Source: Novosphingobium indicum
Lineage (GTDB): Bacteria > Pseudomonadota > Alphaproteobacteria > Sphingomonadales > Sphingomonadaceae
DNA: 64,000 nt
Assembly: GCF_014645195.1 (NCBI RefSeq)
Contig: NZ_BMLK01000013.1
Coordinates: 97,044-161,043, forward strand
Direction: 5' to 3'
Shown: positions 8,044 through 16,318 of the stretch, in pieces
How the letters are laid out: every line of letters starts with the position of its first letter
Numbering within the stretch: the first letter of the stretch is position 1
Notes under the pieces: generated by a model
What the model saw: only the letters and a program-made list of their open reading frames with translations
What the model was told of the DNA's origin: nothing
The model's database searches: none
Translations under genes and position numbers: made by a program

Positions 8044-8597
8044 TACTGCTCTTCCTGACTATCCTTGGCGCTCATGCTGCGCGCCAGCGACTCAAGGACC
8101 GCGCGAAGCTCGGGATCGCCCACGTCGCGCAGCGATTCCCCCAGTTCGAGCGGAACGGGCCGCAGCGAGGGTGCGGCAGCCTGCGGCTTTGAAGCAGGCG
8201 GCGCCTTAACCTCACCTTGCCGGATCTTCACTTTGCCCACGGCATTGTAGCCGAAGAAGCGGTTCACCCGGTCGATGATCTCGGGGATCACGTGCTGGAT
8301 CATCGGCGCATGGGCCGGCACGACGACGAGCTGGAGAATGCCGTCGCTCTTCTCGCCGGGCGGGAAGCGGATCGATTCGGGCGTGCACACGCGCGCATGC
8401 CGGGCGCCGACGATCTCCGGCCAGCGCGATACCACGCTCGATTGCACGAAGCCGAAACGCCGGAATGCCGTACGGCCGACCTCGGGCATCAGGTCCGAAA
8501 TCGGGCGCGCCTGCCCGCCGCGCGGACGCTCGTAGGGCTTGGCGCCCCTGGGCCTGGCTTTCGAAGAGCCGGATTGTTTGCGATCGTCCCGTTCCAT
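8043..8597 (-). CDS. DciA-like DUF721 protein (putative replicative helicase loader)
   Basis: A 184-residue basic protein. After a Lys/Arg-rich N-terminal 35 residues, the DUF721 domain runs from about 45 to 140 (AFRRFGFVQSSVVSRWPEIVG, then VVPAHAPMIQHVIPEIIDRVNRFFGY). Its KH-like shape is the one described for DciA, the ancestral DnaB loader of bacteria that lack DnaC/DnaI. Function is inferred from the family. The C-terminal tail (LGESLRDVGDPELRAVLESLARSM) looks helical. It is divergent from mutY, 30 bp apart, and overlaps the DsbA-like gene downstream. Confidence 0.8.
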   Translation of the reverse strand: MERDDRKQSGSSKARPRGAKPYERPRGGQARPISDLMPEVGRTAFRRFGFVQSSVVSRWPEIVGARHARVCTPESIRFPPGEKSDGILQLVVVPAHAPMIQHVIPEIIDRVNRFFGYNAVGKVKIRQGEVKAPPASKPQAAAPSLRPVPLELGESLRDVGDPELRAVLESLARSMSAKDSQEEQ

Positions 8598-8626
8598 TGT
8601 CGGGGCCGCAATGCCATAGCGGGCGC

Positions 8627-9697
8627 ATGGATGCCAGTTCCGATGCCCTATCGTCCGCCCTGCTCGACTGGTACGATGCCCACGCCCGCGATCTGCCGTG
8701 GCGTTCGCCGCCCGGCGCGCCGCCGCCGGATCCCTACCGGGTCTGGCTGTCCGAAGTCATGCTGCAACAGACCACGGTCGCGGCGGTAAAAGCCTATTTC
8801 GCCGAGTTCACCCGCCGCTGGCCTACCGTGAAAGCGCTGGCGGCTGCGTCGGACGCGGAAGTCATGGCCGCCTGGGCAGGCCTCGGTTACTACGCCCGCG
8901 CCCGCAACCTGCTGGCCTGTGCCCGCGAAGTGGCCGCGCAGGGCGGGACCTTTCCCGATACCGAAGAGGGTCTTCGCGCCCTGCCGGGGCTCGGCGCCTA
9001 TACTGCCGCCGCTGTGGCGGCCATTGCCTTCGAGCGGAGGGCGGTCGTGGTGGATGCCAATGTCGAGCGGGTCGTCGCGCGGCTTTTCGCGCTGGATACC
9101 CCGCTGCCCGGCGGACGCACCGAAATCCGCGAGAAGGCGGACGCGATCACGCCCGAGGCGCGCAGCGGCGACTTTGCGCAGGCGATGATGGACCTTGGCG
9201 CGACGGTGTGCACCAGCCGCGCGCCGCGCTGCCTGCTCTGTCCGCTCTCGCCGCATTGCCGGGGACGGGCCACTGGGGAGCCCGAACGCTTTCCGGTCAA
9301 GGCACCGAAAAAGGCCAAGCCGGCCCGCAATGGCCGGGCCTTCTGGATCGAACGCGAAGTGGACGGCGAGGGGCATGTCTGGCTGGTCCGTCGCCCCGGC
9401 AAGGGCATGCTTGGCGGCATGCGCGCGCTGCCCGACGACGGCTGGAGCGCACGTGCCGACGGATCGGGCGAGGGGCCGCTTGCGGGCCCGTGGGAGAGCG
9501 CGGGCATGGTGGGGCATGTCTTCACCCATTTCTCGCTCTCGCTGAACTTGTCGGTTTATCTTGGCAATCAATGCGATAGTCTTGCACAGGAAGCGGGCGA
9601 ATGGTGGCCGCTGGACCGGATCGAAGACGCCGGCCTGCCCACGCTTTTCGCCAAGGCGGCGCGGCTGGCGCTGGCAGAAACGGGAGAAGAGGCATGA
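8627..9697 (+). CDS. mutY: A/G-specific adenine DNA glycosylase MutY
   Basis: Removes adenine mispaired with 8-oxoguanine. The 356-residue product has the catalytic Glu43 in LSEVMLQQTTV, the helix-hairpin-helix LPGLGAYTAAAVAAIAF (about 119-135), the catalytic Asp143 in VVDANVERV, and a [4Fe-4S] cluster motif C195-x6-C202-x2-C205-x5-C211. The C-terminal Nudix-like domain (about 225-350) reads the oxidised base. The start is the ATG at 8627; reading upstream would run into the divergent DUF721 gene. It overlaps the following esterase gene by 4 bp (ATGA). Confidence 0.95.
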   Translation: MDASSDALSSALLDWYDAHARDLPWRSPPGAPPPDPYRVWLSEVMLQQTTVAAVKAYFAEFTRRWPTVKALAAASDAEVMAAWAGLGYYARARNLLACAREVAAQGGTFPDTEEGLRALPGLGAYTAAAVAAIAFERRAVVVDANVERVVARLFALDTPLPGGRTEIREKADAITPEARSGDFAQAMMDLGATVCTSRAPRCLLCPLSPHCRGRATGEPERFPVKAPKKAKPARNGRAFWIEREVDGEGHVWLVRRPGKGMLGGMRALPDDGWSARADGSGEGPLAGPWESAGMVGHVFTHFSLSLNLSVYLGNQCDSLAQEAGEWWPLDRIEDAGLPTLFAKAARLALAETGEEA

Positions 9698-11004
9698 TCC
9701 GCGATTTGCAGTCTCTGGAAGCGGCGATGGACCGCCGCATGTTGTTGCGCATGGGCGCCTGCGCGGGCCTCGGCGCCGCGCTCATGCCGCGTCTGGCGCT
9801 GGCCGCTGCCGATCCCGACCTGCTCCCGCATGTGCGCGCGGTGATCGAGCGCTGGGTTGGGCCGGGCAAGTTTCCCGGCATGGTCGCTTCGCTCGGCGTG
9901 CCGGGGCGCGATCCGCAATATGTCGCGCGCGGTTCGGAAGGGTTCAACGATGGCGATGCAGTCACCGCCGACAGCCTCTTTCGCATCTATTCGATGACCA
10001 AGCCGGTTACCGGCATGGCGGCGATGCAACTGATCGACGAGGGCAAGCTGGGGCTGGACCAGCCGCTCTACGACATCCTGCCCAAGTACCGCGACATGAT
10101 GGTGCAGGACACCTACGACGGATCGATCACAGAGCTGCATCCCGCGCCCGGCCCGATCACGATCCGCCAGTTGCTCACGCACACCTCGGGCATCGCCTAT
10201 TCGATCATCCAGAAGGGCCCTATCGCCAAACTGCTGGAGGAGAAGGGCCTCGTCGCCGGGCAGGTCAGCCGCATGGAAATTCCCGGTCTCTCACGTGGCA
10301 AGACGGTCAAGGGACTGGATGTCTTCGCCGACCGTCTCGCCGAAGTGCCCCTGGTCGCTGACCCCGGCACCCGGTGGAGCTATTCGATGGGGCTCGATCT
10401 GATGGGCCGGGTGATCGAGGTGGTCTCGGGCAAGAGCTTCGACACGTACCTGCGCGAAACGATCTTCGAACCGGCAGGCATGAGCAGTACCTTCTTTCAG
10501 GTCCCGGCGCCCGATGCGAAACGGCTGACCACCAATTATGGCGCAGTGAAAAATGTCCTCGTGCCGATCGATCCGGGCGAGAGCTCGATCTATCTCGACC
10601 CGCCGCCGTTCCCTTTCGGCGGGGCAGGGCTGGTGAGTTCGCCGCGCGATTACGACCGCTTCCTGCGCATGCTGGCGCAATATGGCGAGATCGACGGGCA
10701 GCGCGTGCTCGGCGAACTCACCGTGCGCACCGGCACGCGCGACCTGCTGCCCCCCGGTCTGGAAATCCCCAAGCTCTTCGGCGGCAGTGCCGGCTTCGGT
10801 GCCGGCGGCCGCGTGGGCAGGGGTGCTGAAGCCGGGATCTACGGATGGTCGGGCGCCGCCGGCACCGTGGGCATGGTCGATATGCTCCATTCGCTGCGAT
10901 CGCAGATATTCGTGCAGTTCATGCCCCCCAATGCCAATGACCTGCTGCCCGAGTTCCAGACGGCCCTGAAGGCCGATGTCATGGCCCTGCTGGAGAAACA
11001 GTAA
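9694..11004 (+). CDS. Beta-lactamase-fold serine hydrolase (class C / family VIII esterase type)
   Basis: A 436-residue exported hydrolase. The N terminus has a twin Arg followed by a hydrophobic stretch (DRRMLLRMGACAGLGAAL), which suggests a Tat or Sec signal. The catalytic SxxK is SMTK (Ser100, Lys103), with the second-motif Tyr in RWSYSMGLDLMGR near residue 230 and WSGAAGT near 390 in place of KTG. This pattern fits family VIII carboxylesterases (EstB-like) better than true AmpC enzymes. The substrate is unknown. It is translationally coupled to mutY, and nudC follows 1 bp later, so the three form an operon. Confidence 0.87.
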   Translation: MIRDLQSLEAAMDRRMLLRMGACAGLGAALMPRLALAAADPDLLPHVRAVIERWVGPGKFPGMVASLGVPGRDPQYVARGSEGFNDGDAVTADSLFRIYSMTKPVTGMAAMQLIDEGKLGLDQPLYDILPKYRDMMVQDTYDGSITELHPAPGPITIRQLLTHTSGIAYSIIQKGPIAKLLEEKGLVAGQVSRMEIPGLSRGKTVKGLDVFADRLAEVPLVADPGTRWSYSMGLDLMGRVIEVVSGKSFDTYLRETIFEPAGMSSTFFQVPAPDAKRLTTNYGAVKNVLVPIDPGESSIYLDPPPFPFGGAGLVSSPRDYDRFLRMLAQYGEIDGQRVLGELTVRTGTRDLLPPGLEIPKLFGGSAGFGAGGRVGRGAEAGIYGWSGAAGTVGMVDMLHSLRSQIFVQFMPPNANDLLPEFQTALKADVMALLEKQ

Positions 11005-11005
11005 C

Positions 11006-11920
11006 GTGGATGTCGCCGTAGCCCCCATCGCCTTTTCCGGCTCGCACATCGATCGTGCTGATCACATTCGCAACGATCCGGCGGCACTCGACGCACTGCG
11101 AACGGCGCAGGCGCGGCTGCTACGCATGGACGGGCTCGATCCGGTTCTGACGGATGACAGCGCGCTTGCCTGGGGTAGCCTTGCCGATGCGTCCGCAGAC
11201 AGCGAACTGGTGTTTCTCGGCATCGCACAGGGCGTAGACGGCGAGCACGGCTGCTTCGCCGAAGTCCCCGCGACGACGCCTTCCGGCGGACCCCATGCGG
11301 GACCGGCGAGCTGGAATGCCATGGTGGTGCTGGAGTCCGGCGAACTGGCGGCCTACGGCACGGCCCGCGCGCTCGTCGGCTGGCACATGCGCCACCGCTT
11401 TTGCGCGGTCTGCGGCAGTCCGACGGCGCTGGCCAAGGGCGGCTGGCAGCGCACCTGCTCCAACGCCGCGTGCAAGTCGGAACACTTTCCGCGCGTCGAT
11501 CCGGTCACGATCATGACGGTCGAATGCGAGGGCAAGCTGCTCCTTGGCCGCCAGCCGCGCTTTGCGCCGGGCCAGTATTCCGCACTCGCCGGCTTCGTCG
11601 AGCCGGGCGAGACGATCGAGGAAGCCGTGAAGCGCGAGACTTTCGAGGAAGCCGGGGTGCGCGCTCGCGACGTCGAATACGTGATCAGCCAGCCCTGGCC
11701 GTTTCCTTCATCGCTGATGATCGGCTGCCATGCCTACGCAGACGATCCCGCCATCGTCATGGACGAAACCGAGATGGATGATGTGCGCTGGTTTACGCGC
11801 GAGGAAGTCACTGACGCGCTTGCGGCAGTCGCGCGGGGCGAACAGGGGAAAGCCTTCGGCGCGCCGCCCAAGGCTGCTGTTGCCCATGCGCTGCTGCGCT
11901 GGTGGGCCGATCGTGGCTGA
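11006..11920 (+). CDS. nudC: NAD+ diphosphatase NudC (Nudix hydrolase)
   Basis: Hydrolyses NAD(H) to NMN(H) and AMP; in E. coli it also removes NAD caps from RNA. With the GTG start at 11006 there are 304 residues: an N-terminal NudC domain, a zinc ribbon with Cys133, Cys136, Cys151 and Cys156, and the Nudix box at about 196-218 (GFVEPGETIEEAV then RETFEEAGV). The SQPWPFPSSLM sequence after the box is the NudC-specific SQPWPFPxS motif, which separates it from other Nudix enzymes. It begins 1 bp after the esterase stop, so it is co-transcribed with mutY. Confidence 0.94.
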   Translation: MDVAVAPIAFSGSHIDRADHIRNDPAALDALRTAQARLLRMDGLDPVLTDDSALAWGSLADASADSELVFLGIAQGVDGEHGCFAEVPATTPSGGPHAGPASWNAMVVLESGELAAYGTARALVGWHMRHRFCAVCGSPTALAKGGWQRTCSNAACKSEHFPRVDPVTIMTVECEGKLLLGRQPRFAPGQYSALAGFVEPGETIEEAVKRETFEEAGVRARDVEYVISQPWPFPSSLMIGCHAYADDPAIVMDETEMDDVRWFTREEVTDALAAVARGEQGKAFGAPPKAAVAHALLRWWADRG

Positions 11921-11950
11921 CGGCGGGGTTCTTTGGCAGGAGATGCGAAC

Positions 11951-12721
11951 GTGCCGAATGGTATAGACACGGCCGTTGCCGCCGGGGTTCTCGAAATCCG
12001 GATCGACCGGCCCGAGAAGAAGAACGCGCTGACATCGGCGATGTACAGCGCGATGACCGCGGCGCTCCGGGACGCTTCCGAGGCACCGGAAATTGGCGTC
12101 GTCCTGATCTCCGGTTGCGGCGATGCGTTCTGTGCGGGCAACGATCTTGCCGACTTCATGGCCGGGCCAGAGAGCGCGGAAGCGGCTTTCGAATTCATTC
12201 GCACCATCGCCGCGTTCGACAAGCCGGTGGTCGCAGCCGTGCAGGGACTGGCGGTGGGTGTCGGCACCACGATGCTGTTCCACTGCGATCTCGTCTATGC
12301 AGCGGCTGATGCGCGCTTCGTCATGCCGTTCGTCGATCTTGGCCTCGTCCCCGAGGCCGCTTCGAGCCTGCTGGCGCCTGCCATTCTCGGTCATGCTCGT
12401 GCTGCCGCGATGCTGTTGCTGGGCGAGCCGATGCTTGCGCAGGATGCCCGGCAGGCCGGATTGTTGACCGCCATCGTCCCCGCCGAGGATTTGCTGGCGC
12501 ATGCGCGCGGCAAGGCAGCGGCGCTGATGGCAAAGCCACCTCAGGCCCTGCAGGCCACACGGCGGCTGATGAAGGGCGATCCCGCGGCGATCGCAGCGCG
12601 GATGGACGAGGAAGCGCGGATCTTCCGGGAAGCGATGGCCTCGCCCGAAGCGCGCGAGGCCTTCTCGGCCTTCTTCGAAAAGCGGCGAGCAGTGTTTCGT
12701 CGTGTGGGCGATGCAGGCTGA
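11951..12721 (+). CDS. Enoyl-CoA hydratase/isomerase family protein
   Basis: A 256-residue crotonase-fold protein. It has the oxyanion-hole segment GCGDAFCAGNDLADF (about 58-72) and GLAVGVGTTMLFHCDLVYAA (about 103-122). At the usual hydratase Glu positions, FVDLGLVPEAASS keeps one acidic residue (Glu), so hydratase, isomerase or thioesterase activity are all possible. The start is taken as GTG 11951, eight bases after a GGAG; a TTG at 11933 would be the alternative. It lies about 30 bp after nudC on the same strand, so it may end the mutY operon. Confidence 0.87.
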   Translation: MPNGIDTAVAAGVLEIRIDRPEKKNALTSAMYSAMTAALRDASEAPEIGVVLISGCGDAFCAGNDLADFMAGPESAEAAFEFIRTIAAFDKPVVAAVQGLAVGVGTTMLFHCDLVYAAADARFVMPFVDLGLVPEAASSLLAPAILGHARAAAMLLLGEPMLAQDARQAGLLTAIVPAEDLLAHARGKAAALMAKPPQALQATRRLMKGDPAAIAARMDEEARIFREAMASPEAREAFSAFFEKRRAVFRRVGDAG

Positions 12722-12727
12722 ACCAGC

Positions 12728-13126
12728 CTAGACCAGCCCCAGCTTCATCAGTTCGCGCGCCAGCTTGGGCGGCATGATGTCGCCGCTGCTTTCGCCGTCG
12801 CCAAGGTCGCGCGGGGCGTCTTCGTCCTTGAGGTAGCGCCAGCCTTGATGCGCGCGCTTGGGCTTGGTGACGACGGGGATCAGCTTGGGCGCCAGGCGGA
12901 TATGCCAGCGGCCGTCGCTCTCCCGCTGCTCGAAGCCGAGGATGGGCGAGCGGCCGATGAGCGCATGCTCGAAGATCCAGTAGAGCGAACCGCCGACCAT
13001 CTCCTCGTGCCGCTTGGGCAGGTAGCGGGTGGTCAGGCGCGCCTCGTCCGGATGGCTCTCAAGCCATGCACGCAGCGAGGCGGGGCTCTCGGCGGAAAAG
13101 GCGATCTTCGTCATGTGCAGCGGCAT
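12728..13126 (-). CDS. DUF1489 family protein
   Basis: A 132-residue protein with the conserved blocks LTTRYLPKRHEEMVGGSLYWIFEHALIGRSPI and DIMPPKLARELMKLGLV that I associate with DUF1489, a family of unknown function common in alphaproteobacteria. No signal peptide or membrane segment is seen. It is tail-to-tail with the enoyl-CoA hydratase gene. Function unknown. Confidence 0.75.
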   Translation of the reverse strand: MPLHMTKIAFSAESPASLRAWLESHPDEARLTTRYLPKRHEEMVGGSLYWIFEHALIGRSPILGFEQRESDGRWHIRLAPKLIPVVTKPKRAHQGWRYLKDEDAPRDLGDGESSGDIMPPKLARELMKLGLV

Positions 13127-13190
13127 GAGGGGAAGATAGGGAGTGGAGGCGTTTCAGGCCAGTGGCTGTGCATGTTCGCCGGCTATCTCT

Positions 13191-13275
13191 TCGTCATTGC
13201 GAGGCCCGCAGGGCCGCGGCAATCCAGAGCGCAGTGGCGCCGCCCTGGATTGCTTCGCTTCGCTCGCAATGACGA
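13191..13275. repeat. Dispersed palindromic repeat (TCGTCATTGCGAG ... CTCGCAATGACGA)
   Basis: An 85-bp imperfect inverted repeat. The left arm TCGTCATTGCGAGG...GCGGCAATCCAG is mirrored by CTGGATTGC...CTCGCAATGACGA, with a GC-rich loop. The outer 13 bp pair perfectly. I recall this as one of the common intergenic palindromes of alphaproteobacterial genomes. It sits between the divergent promoter side of DUF1489 and the 3' end of mgtE and contains no gene. Confidence 0.85.
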
Positions 13276-13287
13276 AAGGGATAGTGT

Positions 13288-14721
13288 TCAGGCCAGTCCG
13301 GTTAGCACCGCGAGGCCAAGAAACGAGAAGAAGCCCATCGTATCCGTTGCCGTGGTCACGAAGACGGCGGACGAGACGGCCGGGTCGACCTTGAAGCGGG
13401 TCAGTGTGACGGGCACGAGAATGCCCGCGAGCCCCGCGACGAGGTTGTTCACCACCATGGCCGTGGCAATGACCGCGCCCAGCAGGGCGTTGCCGAACAG
13501 CACGCCGGTGCCTACCCCGATCAGCGCGCCGAGTGCCGTACCGTTGGCGAGAGCGATCCGGAACTCGCGCATGATCATGCGCCAGGTGTTGGTATCGGTG
13601 AGCTGATTAGTAGCGATGGCGCGCACGACCACGGCGAGGGTCTGGGTGCCGGCGTTGCCACCCATGCCCGAGACAATCGGCATCAATACCGCCAGCAGCG
13701 CAAAGCGCGATATCGCGCCCTGGAACAGGCCGACGACCGAGGATGCGATCATTGCAGTGGCGAGGTTCACGCAGAGCCAGGTCAGGCGTGCGCGCACGGT
13801 CAGCAGGATCGGCTCGTTGATGTCGCCGTCGCCCGCGCCGGAGAGCAGCAGAGTATCCTCGCCCGCCTCTTCCTGAATGACGTGGACGACGTCATCGACG
13901 GTGATCTGGCCGATCAGGCGCCCCGAGGGATCGACCACCGCGGCCGAGATCAGTGCGTATTTCTGGAAGCGCAGCGCGACTTCTTCCTGGTCCATCCCCA
14001 CCGGAATGATGGTCTGGTCGCGCTTCATCACGTCGTAGAGCGGGATGTTGCGCGGACAGCGCAGGATCCACGAGAGCGCGCAACTGCCGACCGGATGGTG
14101 CAGCGCGTCGACGCAGAACACTTCCCAGAACTCGGTGGGCAGTTCGCGGTGTTCGCGCAGGAAATCGATGAGGTCGCCGACGGTCATCGTCTCGGGCACC
14201 GCGACCAGTTCGCGGCTCATCAGGCGGCCTGCGGATTCCTCGGGATACGCCAGCGCGGATTCGATGGCAGCCCGGTCTTCCGGTTCCATCTCGGCAAGAA
14301 CGGCGCGCTGGTCCTCCTCGTCGAGGTCCTCCAGCATCGCGACGGCATCGTCGGTGTCGAGTTGTTCGGCGATACCGGCGACTACATCGGCCGGCAGCGC
14401 CTCCACCAGCAGTTCGCGAACCCAGTCGTTGAGTTCGGCGATGACCTCGACGCCCATGAGGTCGCGGATAGAGCTGGCGAGGGTCAGGCGTTCGTGTTCG
14501 TCGACCAGTTCGAAAAGGTCGGCGATGTCGGCCGGATGAAGCGGTTCGACGAGATCGTAGACACGGTCGGAATCGTCGTCGTCCAGCGCGTCCTTGACGC
14601 TGCGGACGAAGTCCGGCTTGAGGCGGTTTTCCTCGTCCAGGCTTCCGGTTTCGAGCGCGTCTTCCTCCTCGGCTGCCGCCTCGTCTTCCGGCAGGTGTTC
14701 CTTGAGGTCCGCTTCGCTCAT
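13288..14721 (-). CDS. mgtE: Magnesium transporter MgtE
   Basis: Mg2+ channel/transporter gated by cytosolic Mg2+. The 477-residue protein has an acidic N-terminal MgtE_N superhelical domain (about 45-150), two CBS domains (about 150-280; RLMSRELVAVPETMTVGDL, then GQITVDDVVHVIQEEAGED), and a C-terminal membrane domain of five helices (about 310-475). The membrane domain includes PIVSGMGGNAGTQTLAVVVRAIA, where the GMGGNxGTQ signature sits near the pore. Length is normal. A 9-bp-arm hairpin lies 56-76 bp upstream of its start. Confidence 0.94.
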   Translation of the reverse strand: MSEADLKEHLPEDEAAAEEEDALETGSLDEENRLKPDFVRSVKDALDDDDSDRVYDLVEPLHPADIADLFELVDEHERLTLASSIRDLMGVEVIAELNDWVRELLVEALPADVVAGIAEQLDTDDAVAMLEDLDEEDQRAVLAEMEPEDRAAIESALAYPEESAGRLMSRELVAVPETMTVGDLIDFLREHRELPTEFWEVFCVDALHHPVGSCALSWILRCPRNIPLYDVMKRDQTIIPVGMDQEEVALRFQKYALISAAVVDPSGRLIGQITVDDVVHVIQEEAGEDTLLLSGAGDGDINEPILLTVRARLTWLCVNLATAMIASSVVGLFQGAISRFALLAVLMPIVSGMGGNAGTQTLAVVVRAIATNQLTDTNTWRMIMREFRIALANGTALGALIGVGTGVLFGNALLGAVIATAMVVNNLVAGLAGILVPVTLTRFKVDPAVSSAVFVTTATDTMGFFSFLGLAVLTGLA

Positions 14722-14776
14722 GAGCGTGGGTCTACGCGCCTATTTCGCAATTGCAACAGGTGGTTTTCCGGGTGCG

Positions 14777-14796
14777 CTCGGCACGTCCGTGCCGAG
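14777..14796. promoter_or_regulatory. Inverted repeat in the mgtE/cyclophilin intergenic region
   Basis: CTCGGCACG-TC-CGTGCCGAG has perfect 9-bp arms. It lies between the divergent starts of mgtE (14721) and the cyclophilin gene (14910). It could be an operator or part of the mgtE leader; the role is unknown. Confidence 0.4.
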
Positions 14797-14909
14797 CTTG
14801 CGGCGCCGGGCTGGCCCGGACAAGGGCGTGACATTGCCGACAGTCATCCTATATCGGGCGCCGAGCCGATCCGCGCCTGCAGTGGGGCGCAGGCAACAGG
14901 AGAGTTTAC

Positions 14910-15377
14910 ATGGCCGACGAATTTCTGACGCTCACCCTCGACACCGGAGAGACGCAGGGCGACGTGAAGATCAAGCTGCGCTCCGATCTGGCCCCCGGCC
15001 ACGTCGAGCGGATCAAGGAACTGGCGGGCGAGGGCTTCTACGACGGCGTGAAGTTCCACCGCGTGATCCCCGGTTTCATGGCGCAGGGCGGCTGCCCGCA
15101 CGGTACCGGCATGGGCGGTTCCGACAAGCCGGATCTCAAGGCCGAATTCAACGCCGAGCCGCACGTGCGCGGCGTCTGCTCGATGGCCCGCACCAGCGCG
15201 CCGCACTCGGCCAACAGCCAGTTCTTCATCGTGTTCGACGATGCGACCTTCCTCGACAAGCAGTACACTGTCTGGGGCCAGGTGGTCGAAGGCATGGAAC
15301 TGGTCGACGCGCTGCCCAAGGGCGAGCCGCCGCGCAATCCGGGCACCATCGTCAAGGCGACCGTTTCGGAAGGCTGA
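14910..15377 (+). CDS. Cyclophilin-type peptidyl-prolyl cis-trans isomerase (PpiB-like)
   Basis: A 155-residue cytoplasmic cyclophilin with no signal peptide. The catalytic motif is FHRVIPGFMAQGG (about 50-62; Arg51 is in the active site), and the substrate pocket is HSANSQFFIVF (about 100-111). It catalyses prolyl isomerisation during protein folding. The loop between these motifs is short, as in bacterial PpiB. A GGAGAG site precedes the ATG, and a rho-independent terminator follows the stop within 25 bp. Confidence 0.92.
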   Translation: MADEFLTLTLDTGETQGDVKIKLRSDLAPGHVERIKELAGEGFYDGVKFHRVIPGFMAQGGCPHGTGMGGSDKPDLKAEFNAEPHVRGVCSMARTSAPHSANSQFFIVFDDATFLDKQYTVWGQVVEGMELVDALPKGEPPRNPGTIVKATVSEG

Positions 15378-15399
15378 AGCCTTTCCAGCCGAGACACGC

Positions 15400-15430
15400 A
15401 AAGGGCGGTCCTGACGGGGCCGTCCTTTTT
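15400..15430 (+). terminator. Rho-independent terminator after the cyclophilin gene
   Basis: AAAGGGCGG - 11-nt loop - CCGTCCTTTTT forms a 9-bp stem with one G-U pair, followed directly by a T run. Confidence 0.8.
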
Positions 15431-15465
15431 CTTGCGCGATCCTCTCTCGATCGCGAGAAACCATC

Positions 15466-16209
15466 TTATTCGCTTTTCGCCGCTTGCTGCTCTTCCAGTT
15501 CCGCTACCGAGATGCCCAGCAGATCGGCGAGCTCCGCCCTTTCCGCATCGCTGAGGTCGGCGTACTTGCGCGGTGGAGGCAGGTCTGCGGTGGCGGTTTT
15601 CACCTTCTCCACGATGGCGGGCATCTGCTTCATCATCTTCGGCATGAAGGCCTGCATCTTGTCCATGACCTTGGGCGACATCATGATCATGTAGGAATCG
15701 GCCGCGTACTCGCTGCCCGTGGGCGTGGCGAAGAAGGCATTGAGCTCGCCGAGCTGCTTCACGTCGAACTTGGCGGCATAGGCATGGGCGAGGCCGTCGC
15801 GGATTTCCGGTTCGAACTCGGTCATCATCGTGGTCATTTCGCCCATCATGGTGTGGGTCGTGAGGGTCATCCGCTCCTTGTAGTGCGGATCGTAGATCGC
15901 CATGATTTCGGAAAGCGAGGCTGAACTCAGCTTGCTGGTGTCGACGCCGCCCATGCCGGCCAGATCCTTGATCGGCATCTTGCCGACCGAATCCATCACC
16001 GAGTCCATGATCTTGTCCATCGTCGCATTCATGATGCGGGCATAGGTGCCGGCCGGGAAGACGTAGTCGACCGTCTGGCGGGCCGCGGCGAGGCGGGCGG
16101 GATCGACCGGGGCTTCGGCCTGCGCGGTGCTGTCGGGCTCCGCGGCCATCGCCGGGCTGGCGCCGAGCATCAGCGCCGAAGCCGAAAGCGCTGCGAGTAT
16201 CCTGGACAT
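15466..16209 (-). CDS. DUF2059 domain exported protein
   Basis: A 247-residue secreted protein. The signal peptide (residues 1-23) ends SPAMA-AEP. DUF2059 covers the middle part, including FEPEIRDGLAHAYAAKFDVKQLGELNAFFATPTG, the block that defines this family of unknown function. The protein is unusually Met-rich (for example TTHTMMGEMTTMMTEFEPE and MIMMSPKVMDKM). It ends in an acidic helical tail. The start is the ATG at 16209, preceded by AGGAGAG; an upstream in-frame start would add unrelated sequence. No partner gene is evident. Confidence 0.82.
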   Translation of the reverse strand: MSRILAALSASALMLGASPAMAAEPDSTAQAEAPVDPARLAAARQTVDYVFPAGTYARIMNATMDKIMDSVMDSVGKMPIKDLAGMGGVDTSKLSSASLSEIMAIYDPHYKERMTLTTHTMMGEMTTMMTEFEPEIRDGLAHAYAAKFDVKQLGELNAFFATPTGSEYAADSYMIMMSPKVMDKMQAFMPKMMKQMPAIVEKVKTATADLPPPRKYADLSDAERAELADLLGISVAELEEQQAAKSE

Positions 16210-16318
16210 GATGTTCTCTCCTGCAGGGGATCGCCGCGATGCTACGGCAGGGCCCGCGGCAGCGGTACTCTCAATCCATTGTAAATTTGCGACAATCTGA
16301 AGCCCGATGACCGGAAGA

